This document shows, in pieces, positions 21,747-33,657 of a DNA stretch of 64,000 nucleotides; the first letter of the stretch is position 1; each line of letters begins with the position of its first letter. Location: assembly GCF_010015445.1 (NCBI RefSeq), contig NC_053115.1:5563576-5627575 (forward strand). The letters are read 5' to 3'. The notes beneath the pieces were generated by a model. It was not told the origin of the DNA, ran no database searches, and saw only the letters and a list, made by a program, of their open reading frames with translations. This DNA is from Perca fluviatilis. Lineage: Eukaryota > Chordata > Actinopteri > Perciformes > Percidae. A program made the position numbers and the translations under genes.

Positions 21747-24030
21747 TAGTGCTGTCAGTTGATAAAAAATGTAATCAAGTTAATCACAGATATGGGCTGT
21801 GACAAATCACGATTAATGGCAAATTTTAAATACTAGGATTTACTTGGAAACGTGCAGTGTTGAAATAAATAAAGGCATGACAAACTGGATTAAAGAAACA
21901 CATTCTCCAGTTTTATTATCTCAACCATTAACATTTAATAAACAAGTGTTCAATAACAATCTCATGGCATCCATATGAACTGCAGACATATTTAGCAGTA
22001 ACCAACAACAACAAAGTCACATAAAGCTTACCTGTAATTTGTTTGCATAGTAACATCAACTCAAATGAATGCAACAATAAGTAGGCATATTTTAGAAATA
22101 GAATGCCATAATGAATGTGAAGAGACAGAGGGAACAGTCTATATATTCTTGGTTAAAGAGAATTACTTCAAAAAGTGTGCATCTGTGCAACATGCCTCCT
22201 GTCAACCAATCATAGTCTTCTTTCAACCAGTTTCTCTGGCAGACTAGCTTTGTCAGATTTTCAGATGATAGTGCTGTCTCTTCTTCTTCTGCAGAATATT
22301 GCCTGCCAAAGAGAACTCAACTCTCACATGGCACTGTTGAGGCAGGTGTAGCCAAGTACCTTTTTGCAATATGGGCCAGCTTACCATATGCACGTTTTTG
22401 TGACAACCACCACTGCAGTGGACATATTGCTGATACAGGCCTCTGCTTTGTACCTCTGTGTAGTTTATCTGTGGACAGTACATCATCATCAGACTCTGAG
22501 TCTGATCCCATCAGTAGGTGGGCCATATTCTTCTTTGGTGGCTCTGGCTCCACTTTTTCTCCAGAGGCCTGTGGTGCAGTTTTCCTTCCTTCAGCATCTC
22601 ACTCAGCTTAAGCAACACCTCTCCCCTCTCTGCTCTGGGCAAGCACTTAAGGTCCTTAAAATAGAATCTAGAAAAGTTGCTACCTTCAACAACCACAGGT
22701 TTGAGTTCTCCTTTTGCATATTCAGGTCCTTTGTGAATGCAGCCTTAAGCACGCTATGTAGGCAGGGTCAACATCAGAGACCTCTATTGTAAGCAGGAGA
22801 TGACATAGTGCAGGTAGGACCACAGAGCAGGATACATACTTTTCTCCACCTAGGAGCTCAGTGATGTACCTACAGGGCAAATATAGCACCACACAATTGA
22901 TTTAAGGACTACAGTTTTCATTCAGATGGCATATATTTAGGGTATTGGCCTTACATTATGTCTAAATGACTTACAAATTACTAATGTTTTTCAGCCAGTC
23001 ATATTCAGCTAAGGTTAGCATGGCTAACTTGTGCTTCTGCTGTGCCAGCATTGCTTTCAGTGGATCTTTGTTGTGTTGAATCTGCCTGATAATTCCAAGA
23101 GTGTAATTCCAGCGCGATGGTAAATCCTGGACGAGGGACTCCTCTATTAGTCCATGAGAGGCTTGCTGAGCTTTAAGCTCTGCTGTGTTTGTGGGACTGT
23201 GTATGAAGTGTCCGACTATTTTACAGCATTTGGCTAAAACGCTGTCAAATCCGCTGTCCCGTAAAGCCACGGTGATCACCCTTTGTATCATGTGCGCCAC
23301 ACACTCGAATGGTAGACTCCATGCGGCGGGAAACATATTTTGAGCGCTGTCTGTTCCTATAGTAGTGACCTTGCCCGTTATGTTCCACTCATTTGCAACT
23401 TTAAGAAACTGGCTACTAGCACATGCTTTGGCAAAATGCCTTTCTTCTGTTTTTCACACGGCCAAAGTGAATGAGTGCAGCTGCCAGTTGTCCTTGATTA
23501 GGTTTGCTGTTACACCGAGGTAGTTATGGTTACTTACTGATGTCCAGTGGTCTCCAGTAAGTGTAATAAAAGTACCTTCTGCCAACTGCCTCACTCTCGT
23601 AGCTCTTTGCGGCGTTGTACAGTTCATGTATTCCTACATGTAGCAATAGTCCCCCCTCGAAGGTACTGTAGCTTGTATGATGGGTCGCCTGTGTCGTGAC
23701 CATCTGCGCTGCATTAACGGGACACAACACACATACGCACGTGAGGTCATCAATCGGTCATCCCCCACTGGCCTACTAGATGTGCGTGTTGCAGCAGTTA
23801 CATATTTGCCGGCATTCTGGATCAAAGTCAAGGTTGAATATCCTGAAATAGCCACGAACACACTCAAAATGTTGCTTCCATTTCCAGCATCATAGCAGGG
23901 TTTTCTGCAATGAATGCAACAAAAAAACGACATTTTTGACACAAGCAACATGCTTGAGGTGCCGCTATCTATAACCCTGTTGCAACCGTGCCCGATACTT
24001 TTGTTGGTGATTTGATTATATAGTATCACA
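21747..24030 (-). mobile_element. Decayed autonomous hAT element
   Basis: The left boundary TAGTGCTGTCAGTTGAT with following TTAATCACAG..ACGATTAATGG is typical of hAT ends. The minus strand within encodes most of an Ac-type hAT transposase (see 22253-23620). The far 5' terminus could not be located, so the right limit is approximate. It was once an autonomous copy, and is now broken by stops and frameshifts. Confidence 0.75.
22253..23620 (-). pseudogene. hAT (Ac/ZBED-type) transposase with one intact-looking intron
   Basis: The minus strand shows, in order: TLTGDHWTSVSNHNYLGVTA (about 23520-23575), TTIGTDSAQNM, FECVAHMIQRV near 23295, KCCKIVGHFIHS, and QDLPSRWNYTL. These are the RNase H-like core and its CxxH and RW motifs. 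The exon ends at 22975 in a GTAAGT donor. The acceptor CTGTAG (AG at 22870-22871) resumes at 22869 with YITELLGGEKYVSCSV, restoring the frame in phase 2. A 105-bp intron is thus still visible. The C-terminal dimerisation domain is at 22317-22553 (CPLQWWLSQK, LAHIAKRYLATPAS), with a frameshift before FSLAGNIL. Stops and frameshifts make it non-functional. It catalysed cut-and-paste transposition of its own family. Confidence 0.85.
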
Positions 24031-27000
24031 GCTGCTCACAACTACTACTGTTAGCTTCTACTTGTTCGTGTATGTGGTATTTTGTAATGGTGAACGTTTT
24101 TGTTTGGTTGGAGCATTTCAGCATAAAACACTTGAGCCTTGAAACGGGACACTATTATTTTATTACTGTTATTATTAGAACTAATTGTGTGCAACAGGGC
24201 TAACGCTGAATGTTCGGACTGCGCTCTGGCTCAGTAACGGCTCTGTCGCAGTTTCAATGTCCACTGGAAATGTTTTTATAAGTGGAGCGTCTGTTCTTCA
24301 GCATTTATAATATAGCTTAGTGTGGTTCCGCCAATATTTTTCGTATTTTACAAGCATATATACACATTTGTAGGTCATTAACAGATTTGGTAACAGATGG
24401 TTTGTTGCTTCTAACCTTGTGTGTCGTCATCTTTAATGTCAATATAGCCGATCACACAGCACAGCTGCTGTCATCAACCTGTATTTTTGTTAATGATTGC
24501 TGATACTGTTGCGATCGTAACCAACTGGTTTAGTAAAAGAATGAGAAATAATTAGTACAACACTGACCTGGCAGAAGTAGTGGCACAAGGTAAGGCAACG
24601 AGGACAAAAGAGTAAAAAGAAATGCGCTAGAAGAGAAAACCAATAAGAGCATGTTGGTATTGTTATGGGACCTATGGAGGCCCATATGTCTTCTGAGTGA
24701 CTTTATTTCTCCGAAATTGTGTAACCTCAGAAACCAACGTGAAGACAAGTTGTTTGGCAGCTAATTGAGGAGCTCTGAGCATGTGCCAGAGTTGTGTGTG
24801 GTTTTAATTAATACCAGTGGAACTCTAAAAGCCTCTGAGTGAGAAGTCATGGAAGACAGGCGCTCACTCAACCATATAGTTACAGAGATCTGCACACACC
24901 TCTGCATTGATGTTTTGGTAGACTACACAGTACTGTATTCATATTGTTGGTGGAGTTTTTTCTAGCATTGTTACACTGTCCTCTGTCAAACACTTGTGTG
25001 CTATCTTTTGATAAAATGTATAGTGGAACATTCTTATTTCAGCAATTACTGCTTAGGCCAAACCATTTAGCAGTTTCAGCTCTGCCTTTGTTCCTTGTTG
25101 GATCCAAGTAGTTTAATTGACAAATGTGCTGTTTCCAGCATGTTCCTATAGCCTACTTTTATTGAGATTAATGGTGTTGTGATTGTTATTACCTGTGCCA
25201 TTGTCCCAGGCTAAGAGTGGACGAGGATGGAGGGGCCAATCCAGGAAAGCAATGCTAAAATGTAATGCTAAGTCTGCGGGAGGTGTTGCCAGACTGTTTA
25301 CTTGTTAACCCTGATTGCTGACCCTGACACCCACCCTTTGTCTTCACACATGCAAGCCAGGTTTCTACATTTCTACATCACTGAAAAACACAGCAGATGG
25401 AATAATAAGTTAGATTTCTCCTTTGTGTATAGCTGTGCAATATTGTGTTGGCTGACTTTGGCCTTTGCCACAGGAAAATGTTTGAGTCGGTGTAATGACT
25501 GTCTGATCAGTCTTCTTTTTCTCTCCTACAGTTGGACCACGGCTTTTTAGTGACTGCTTAGAAACAAGATAGTTTAAGTGCCCCTATGTCAGAGACTGCC
25601 TTCTGCTTTTCTTCTGTATTAGATTCTTGCAAGTTACTCTTTAAATTCTTGTTTTTCAAACTTTCTTGCTGAAGCTACACATACCGAGCCGAGTAGAGAT
25701 TGTGGATAAATAGGTATTCACAGCTTACAGAGAGCAGTGAGGCCCGGGGGTGAGCATGTGCCTTAATAGATGGGTAGTGATATACATAATATTTCCGTTT
25801 TGACAGCAAATCTGTTCTTAAGTTGCCGTGACAGCCACTCAAATTCATGCCAGAAAGCTTTCAAATGGAATGGTTTATTCCCTGCGTTCCCTGTCTATGA
25901 ACCAAACTGAGCAGGGCATGACACAGTTCCTCTGGCATTGGTTTGTGGGGTGGCATGCTGCCAAGGAACAAAGGCCCCAGCTTGACAGTGCCATGTGACG
26001 GAACTAGAGGAACATCTTCATAGCCCCAGCTCAACTTTCTAAATCGTACAGGTAAAAAAAAAAACAGCTGTGCACAGTCGCAGCTGCTGAGGATTGCGGT
26101 TTCACTGCGATGTGAAAACACAGCTGCTTATTGTGTGCTTGATGCTGGAGTGAATCACACCAATTAATGTCCTCATGATCCTTCCTTCCTGGGAAATTTG
26201 GATAAATGCCCATAAATGTTTCTCTCAGAATCACCTACAGTATATCTCCGAATATCAGTGTATCAACATCTGCAAAAAAAAAAGGCCATGTGTGATCACT
26301 GAGAGGCTCTCAGATTCATGCATTTAGATTTCTCCCATTCATGGAAATAAACATCCAATTCATACTGTTTTTATGTGCTGCATTCATGATTTCACTGTCA
26401 GTGCCAGTATAAGACAATTTCATTAACATATGAAAAGACTGTGGACATGACTTCTATTCAGTTTATCTCAATGTCAATTGCTTGGTAAAGAAATCTAGTT
26501 TTTACAGCACACATGGGGGCAAAAACCACAACATAAATAATAAAAAACATGGACCAAATGCGAGTCAACAGCATTAAACAAAAATACTCATCATTACTCA
26601 TTAATGTGAAATGCCACATACTGGGGGAAAAAAAAGCAAGCACAGGAAACCACATCCATGAAGCGTTCTACAAGGTTCTTTTAGTCCCGTATTAACACCT
26701 AAATTGGCACCCAGGGGCTGCCGGGGCAAGAGAGAATAGCGTTTAGCTTTCCACACCACTACCGTGCTCCTCCAAGACTTACTCACACCAGTTAACATAA
26801 CTTGTTGTTTTCACCAAGATTCCCAATCTGTTTATTAGCGCCTTTAAGAGAAAACAGCCAAAACAGAAGACACAAATGCGTAGCCAATACAGATGCAACT
26901 TATTTATCACTGACCCTCTCCTGCAAGGGTGTAAGAAGATAGGCCACACATGTCATAAAATGTCTATCTGAATATTAAAATATGCAAGCATGTGGAAATA

Positions 27001-28291
27001 GCATAACCCAGGGGAGAGGCAGTAGATGAAACAAGCCACTATGCAAGGACACCACTGACCCAGAAACAGTCAAATCTCTCAGTACAGAACCCCAATATCC
27101 TAGCCATAATGACCATATCTAACGTGACATGTACCTGACTTATTATTTGAAATAACGTGGCAGATATCTAATTTCTGATATACTGATATAACACTTTTTA
27201 TTTGTCCCCTCATTTTCTCAGCTCTGCATAAAGTCTGCCCTTTAATCTCCATCTCTCCAAGTTTAAAGCTCTTTTCCAAATGTGTGTGATATTTTCTCTC
27301 TGAATGCCATCTTTACAATGTCCCTCCCCTAATTCCAGTGTCTGCCTGCAGTGAATTAGTTCGGTCCAAGGCTGCTTGGGAGTGTATAATGGCTAATGTT
27401 TTCCAGACAGGATAATTTGTTCACATTTTATCTCTGTCTTTATGCCTCCCTAACCTCGCTCTCTAACCTCCCAGCCCCTTTCTTTCTACTTTTTGCTCTT
27501 TTTGCACCTACTACGGACGCAGCGTTTGATCAGCATGACTCTGCAGCACTTTATCGGTTCAGTGGTCAAAAATGTCACTGAAGTTCATGTACATTGCAGG
27601 TCAGTGAAAGCAGCTGTTATTACTGCATATTTTGGCCTAGAGGTTGAGATAGAGAAAACACTCAGCTTATTGTCTCTGCAGTGCAATACTATTGTTGGAA
27701 CAACTTTTTAAAGAAATGTGAAATATCACACACTACCCCACAAAAATGTATTTAATCAAATAAGAAATGATGATGCCAAAGAATAGTATAGAAATGCATA
27801 ATTTTTGTGAGGGTAAAATAAAAAAAAAATAAAAAAGCCATGAAATGAAGGTACCTGTCTATATACTTTAAAACTTTATACTTTTCTTTCACGTCACTGG
27901 TCCTGTAGTTATTGCTGCCTTTTCGGGGCAGTATAGTAAAGCATTGTTTATGAAACCATTGGTAAAGCTGCAACATTATATTACGACATAGTAATATTTT
28001 TTGCCATAATTAAACAAGTGGTTGCTACATTTGGTAAGCATTATGTACATTATTCAAAATGGACAATGGCTTAATGCAGCCATCTCAGTCTAAAAATTGA
28101 TGTTCCCTCATCATACATCACATAGATTTTGAATCACTTCAATCTATTATATGTAGATATTCCAAATTGCTGAAGCTAACTACTGTATTGTACATGTAAC
28201 AAAATTAAATTTGCATGACGAAGACATGTTCCAGCATCTATTGTATCAACTGTAGGCTTAGTAAAAATACAATTTTCAATAAAAAAATCAA
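24031..28291. other. Gene-free interval, 4.3 kb
   Basis: I see no exon with splice support, no transposon domain and no long tandem array. ORFs in this range are short, overlap on opposite strands and lack domains. Nothing can be assigned. Confidence 0.4.
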
Positions 28292-29075
28292 TCAGACAGC
28301 TGCAGCTGATTCAGAACGCTGCTGCTTGAGTCCTCACTAAGACCAAGAAAGTGGATCACATCACTCCAGTTCTGAAGTCTCTACACTGGCTTCCAGTGCC
28401 TCAAAGAATTGATTTCAAAATACTTTGCTGGTTTATAAATCACTAAACGGTTTAGGGCCGAAATACATTTCTGATCTGTTACTACACTATGAACCCACCC
28501 GGACCTTGCAGGTCGTCTGGGACAGGTCTACTTTCTGTCCCCATAGTCAGAACTAAACAGGGAGAAGCAGCGTTCAATTTTTATGCTCCACATATCTGGA
28601 ACAAACTCCCAGAAAACTGCAGGTCCACTGCAACTCTCAGTTCTTTCAAATCAAGGCTGAAGACCTTTCTTTTTGATGTTGCCTTTCTTTAAATAATTAT
28701 TCATTTCTTATATAGAAGTTGCATTGTTGAAACTGTATGACAATCTATATAAGCATACAAAGAGAATTAAAAGTAAGACTGGTGGGACCGGCCCGTTCCG
28801 GGAATGGCAAGGATTGCGGGTGGATTACGTGTATAAAGCAACGGTTTATACATTGTCCCATACTAGCAGCCTAAAATCTTGGATTTTATCTGCTTTTATA
28901 TTTTTTAATTGTTTTTAATTCCTCTTTAATGTTTAATTTCTTATACTGCACTGTAACTTTTATTCTCGTATTGTATCTGTTTTTAATTTTTTTATCGTTT
29001 TTAACTGCTCTTTATGTAAAGTACTTTGAATTGCCCTGTTGCTGAAATGTGCTATACAAATAAAGCTGACTTGCC
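28292..29075 (+). mobile_element. L2-type LINE, 3' end
   Basis: The + strand carries the conserved C-terminal tail of an L2 (Maui-like) reverse transcriptase: QLQLIQNAAA, HITPVLKSLHWLPVPQRIDF, then after a frame change SSGTGLLSVPIVRTKQGEAA and FYAPHIWNKLPENCRS. The ORF ends KSRLKTFLFDVAFL just before 28692. A 3' untranslated part follows, ending GCTATACAAATAAAGCTGAC TTGCC, a standard L2 terminus. Stops and frameshifts make it dead. It is 5'-truncated. Roughly 28728-28945 looks like extra sequence, because TTCTTATA is repeated on both sides. It is a different L2 lineage from 41181-45004. Confidence 0.85.
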
Positions 29076-30344
29076 TAGTATGAATAAATAATCACAATTA
29101 AGCTGTTTTTCCAATAAAGTGTTATTTTTCACTTTAACAGCCTGTTTTTCAAATTGATGAAGATGAGGTTGCTTGTCACACAGTTCCTTATGTTGCATTG
29201 ACTTGGCCATATTTTTAACAGAGGTCATAATGAGTAGTACAAAATAACTGGCAATAATCACATGATCAGCTCTGGGGAATGTGGTGTCCCAGATATCCCA
29301 GTTGTTTCTATTTTAAAAGGCTGGTAGGTCATATGCTTGTATCAAGGCATTCTCAAGTCACGTTACAACGAAAATGAAAGTTGGTTTTACAGCGGGTATT
29401 TAAGTTTCCACTGGTTGCCTTAAAACCTCATGGTGATGACGAGACTCCGGGAAGTCACTCGGAATCAGAGAAAAGTAGTTGAACACTGTGTAATACAAGT
29501 TGTTTTTACACTTTTTTTAGTACAAACAAATATGCAATAGTTCACTGAGAACTAACAATGTCCAACGAGGTTTAACAGAAAGTGACACAATAACACAAAA
29601 CACATATTCATACATTGACTCACTGACTGAATTGGTTTGTGAATATGTTATGTATTCACATACAGTATGTGGAAACACAACGTGAGCATTGCAACACCAA
29701 ACAGGGACTGGATTTTCTACTAAAGGCAAAACCAAGAGGAATTACAGAATGTGATGAAACAACTATCTGTTGTCAGACTGTTTTGCAAGAGACTCCACAT
29801 CACTGCAGTATATACTACTTCATCTGGCTATATTAAGTACACATCCTGACACTTTTTGCTTCTATATGGTAAATTGCATGCAACTAAGAAAGTACATGTA
29901 GAGTAGACATCCCAACTTAAGACACATACAGTGCAGATTAATTATAAAACACAAAGCATTAACTACATTGCTAGTTATCTGGACACATCCCGGTGGGTTT
30001 CAGACTTACTGTGGGCTAACTAACTATATTAAGTCTGGCTTCAGCCTGAGTCAACAGGGCTGTGCACTTCTTTCTCTTTCTTCACATAGAAAAACATAAG
30101 TTGGGGAATACATTTGTTATCCCTCCCTAAAATGGAGCTTCCTGAAGTCTGTATCGAATCAAGTTAGGCAGCACTTTACACATGACGATAAAGAGCTAAA
30201 AAACCGAGGAAAAGTACTCGATAATAACAGATAGATTCCATGCAGTTGGGCAGCACATTGCCAAATGTTCATGTTAGGATGCCAAGATGCTGTATAATCT
30301 TGGGTTCTTTGTGTGGACAATACCTGTCCACACAAAGAAATAAG
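29076..30344. other. Intergenic, no gene seen
   Basis: AT-rich sequence with no supportable exon. A small hairpin near 30310-30340 (GTGTGGACA..TGTCCACAC) is visible. Confidence 0.4.
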
Positions 30345-30660
30345 TAAGTAACTAAAATGCATTTATAAAGTGCTTTTCACAGATATAATCACAAAGTGCT
30401 TAACAATAACATAAAACATACAAGAGAACATAATACATATTCAAAACATAATACATAATTAAATAACATAATATCACATAGTGCAGACAGGTCAACCAAA
30501 TGCTAAAAAGGTAGGTCTTTATTTGATTTTTATAAGAGTCCACTGATACAGCAGACCGTAAGGATGGAGGCAGAGCATTCCAGAGCTGAGGTGCTACTGA
30601 GTCAAAAGATTAATCACCACGAGTCTTAAGCCAGGTCCGTGGAACAGACAGTACATTTAA
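30345..30660 (-). mobile_element. Retroelement 3' region, minus strand
   Basis: On the minus strand it ends AAGCACTTTGTGATTATATC..AAAGCACTTTATAAATGCAT, the paired 'AAGCACTTT..TATAAAT' layout of fish LINE 3' tails. Upstream text (TGGAATGCTCTGCCTCC) also matches a repeat 3' region from memory. Family not assigned. Confidence 0.45.
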
Positions 30661-31489
30661 CAAACAGTATTAGACCTAAGAACAGTCAGGCATGCACACA
30701 CTCAATAATCTAAAACCAACAGCAAATCAACAGTTTCTCACAACATAATCACAATATAACTAAATAATCAAAATGAGTTAACAACTTGGCTTTAGAGAAA
30801 TAATGCCTTCACACAATAACAGAAATACAAGTTTCTAATAAGTGTCAATAACTTGAATCATGACAGAAAACACATCCACCGTAGTAAAGCCAAAAGGTTT
30901 GACACAGGGCCTTTCTGTTTTCTGCTTGTTGCTGTTTCCCATGTGCTCTGTGGTTACCAGTCTGTCATGTGTCTTTGTCTTCGCTCATCCCCTTATATAG
31001 TCTGCACTTCCTTTCTTGTTAGTTTCCCTCCGTTTCTGCTCTCACCTGTTCCCAATTATGGTCTTGTCCAGTCCCCTGTCTTCTTGTTAATTGGTCTGTG
31101 TATTTCTAGTCCTGGTGTTCATCTGTCCTGTGTTTGTCCTGTGAGAGTCCAGAGGCCCGTTCCAGAAAGCAGGTTTAGTGAAAACTCTGAGTTGGTTAAC
31201 CCTGAGATGAGGGAAACTCTGGGTTTTCCGTTCCAGAAAGAGAGGTAACTTAACCTCGGAGTCAGTTACTATGGTAACTGAGTCTGTGAACCTAACCTGG
31301 TGGGAGCAGGTTTTCTTCAAGAAACCTTGAGTTTCTCTCAGTCTCCTCCCACTGAGAGGGAGGAGAAACTCATTTCCTCATTCATTCATTCAGTCTGTAT
31401 CAGGCGCATTTTAATGCAGTTTTATCTGCATGAATAAAAAAACGTATTGGTTTATATTTGGCAGATTATAAAACGTTTTTTTCTCAAAC

Positions 31490-31570
31490 ATGTCACGTCC
31501 TTTTGTCGACGATCCCATTGATGAAAAAGCTGTATTAATTCACAGAGAGTTTACGTCGGTATTGAGTCCC

Positions 31571-31607
<37 letters not shown>

Positions 31608-31795
31608 TTCATTTCCACATAACCGATTTGAGAGGTATTTTTTATCACAGTCCATTAGATATGTAGATACCTTATCCGTCCTCATATCACTAACATCAAC
31701 CATCGTGGACAGGCTTTAACATCCCAGCAGATTCTTTGTATCGCATTACGTTTTTTGCAAACAGCAGTTTTCTTAACAACAGTGTAGCGGATCAT
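31490..31795 (+). pseudogene. HARBI1-like transposase, N-terminal fragment
   Basis: The frame begins MSRPFVDDPIDEKAVLIHRE, is expanded by an (AT)n microsatellite at 31576-31604, and continues HNRFERYFLSQSIRYVDTLI, then RGQALTSQQILCIALRFFA and NSSFLNN. This matches the N-terminal helical region of PIF/Harbinger transposases, just before the first DDE catalytic aspartate. The catalytic domain does not follow, so the gene is truncated by internal deletion. The microsatellite sits in coding sequence where intact relatives continue with residues linking to FERYRFS-type text. Confidence 0.75.
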
Positions 31796-32119
31796 ACTGT
31801 AGGCTAATAGTAGGCTAAGCCACTGTATGCAGAGCAATCAGAAAAGTGTGACTCGCTCTGAAACGTTTTTTAAAATTTTGTAGTGTTCCCTGGACAGTAG
31901 AGCCATTAAAAAGAAATACATCATTATACATTATAGTTCTGTTAATGATCATGGTGCTGCAGCCTCAGAATGGGATTAGTATAGTTTACTTTTTCGCCCG
32001 CAGGATTGCACCTAAATGAAATTATAGGTGTAGGCCTAATACAATTCCAGTTTTCACCAGTAATATTATATGTTAACTGTGATTAAATATGAAATTAATA
32101 CACTGTGAATTTGTAGCTA

Positions 32120-32194
32120 CGCATTGACTCGAGCAGCAATTTTCTCCCACACTCAATCTCTTTTTTTTGCAGCAGCAGCCGCTGTCTTGCTTTT
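32120..32194 (-). pseudogene. Harbinger Myb-like protein, short fragment
   Basis: One minus-strand frame reads KSKTAAAAAKKRD, then a stop, then VWEKIAARVNA. This is the start of the Myb/SANT domain in Harbinger second genes (W followed by KIAxRVNA). Orientation is opposite to the transposase. Too short and interrupted to function. Confidence 0.55.
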
Positions 32195-32596
32195 TAACGA
32201 AACACATGTTCAAACTCGCTGTTTGTGCGCATGAGTATTTCCGCCAACCCGTTTGTTTGTGGTTGTTACCATGGTGAATCGTAGAATCATGGCTCCATTC
32301 ATACTGCCTTTTGTGCACGCGCGTAACCCTGAGTGAACATACTCCGAGTTGATTGAACCAACTCATATCAGCTGTTCTGGAACCAAAAACTCAGAGTTTC
32401 CCATCTCAGGGTAAATCAACTCAGACATCAGGGTTAGACTCAGAGTTTATTAAACCTCCTACCTGGAACGGACCCCTGTTTGTTTTCTGGGTTTGTAGTT
32501 GTAAGTTTGTATGTTGTAGAGTCAAAATAAAGCGTGTTTGTCTGCACTTCTGCTTGGAAGAGTCTTGCATTTGGGTCCTCCTGCTGAACCGTGACA

Positions 32597-33657
32597 TAAT
32601 CTGTGTTATTTTAATCATCTTTAAAGTGTGTCTAAATCTGCCTTATATCACCTTCCATGACACTCTGGCCAGGCTTCCTTACAGTATGACATTGGGGCCT
32701 ACTTAGAGTTTTATACATTTTGAACTATAAGCTGTTGATGTTTGGTTGATTTTTAATGAAGTGTTGATGCGTGTTTGCTGTGTCAATCTCAAACTTTGAA
32801 CATGTCATCATGTCACTGGAGATACACCCTAAAAGTACCCCATTTTCATTCTACGCTTGTTTTTTTCATTTACATAATGTCACAACTGACAAAGCTGTTC
32901 CATGCCGCCTTCACTGAATGGGCAGTGTAAATCAATCATGTTCCTTTTTCTAACCCTATTTACCAGTTCTAATCTACTGTGGATAGCCATATTCTGACTA
33001 TAAAAGATGTATTAAAAAAGCATGACAAAACTAATGGCACTAATGCGTCTCTTATGCTGTTAAAGAAAAGGCCATTAGCCAAGTAGGTCATCATTGCATT
33101 ATATTTGTATTCCATGTACAATTATCATATATATTGTATACATATATAGTGTTATTACATTTAACTCAAGTATTGCACCTCTCTAAATTAAAAAATTAAA
33201 GGTATAAATTTCGATGTTCTTCCTTTACACCCTTGGCATTGCATGGGAAACAGTGGGCATACTGTATGTAGCAATGTTTCTTTCTGTTTTAAAGAGTTTT
33301 TCTTTCTTTTTTTGACATTTTCCACTTGTTCCACCTTTGACAAGTTTAAGGTGAGGTGTTACCCACATCTCTTGGCTTTTCTTTCCAGCACAGACCCAAA
33401 GTGCACCAATAAAACAAAGTGCTATTCTTGCCAGTGGATGTTGTTATACCTCCAACTTTAGAAAACTGGCAGTAACAACAATGAAAGCAGTACTGTATGC
33501 TGCCAAGCCCGGAGCTTCAAAAACTCAACAAAAATCTCTGTGTATCTCACTGGGAAGCACTCTACACCTTAAGGTGAGTTTCATCTTTCTGATCACTTTC
33601 CTCTTCTTCTAACTTCTCTCCTCATGCAGTGTCCTTTAAGAAAAACAAGGTCAATCC
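32597..33657. other. Intergenic, no gene seen
   Basis: AT-rich with no supportable exon or repeat ends. Confidence 0.4.

Larger units (their letters stand above)
31153..32478 (+). mobile_element. PIF/Harbinger element with both genes in ruin
   Basis: The ends are inverted repeats: GGCCCGTTCCAGAAAGCAGG on the left and the complement of GGTCCGTTCCAGGTAGGAGG on the right. Several CTCTGAGTT and ACCCTGA motifs sit inside both ends. A transposase N-terminus is on the + strand (31490-31795) and a Myb-like piece on the minus strand (32120-32194). The transposase core is missing. It inserted in an LTR. TSD not clear. Confidence 0.8.
30861..32596 (+). mobile_element. Gypsy-like solo LTR, split by a Harbinger element
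   Basis: The two pieces flanking the Harbinger insertion read as one retroviral-type LTR. The left has promoter-like CTTATATAGTCTGCAC (about 30992). The right has the AATAAA signal at 32526-32531 and ends TTTGGGTCCTCCTGCTGAAC CGTGACA at 32596. The TGACA terminus and the GGGTCCTCCT motif are typical of fish Gypsy LTRs. No gag-pol sequence adjoins it, so it is probably a solo LTR. The 5' boundary is uncertain (a TGACA at 30861 or TGTCA at 30843), and no TSD was confirmed. Confidence 0.55.
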
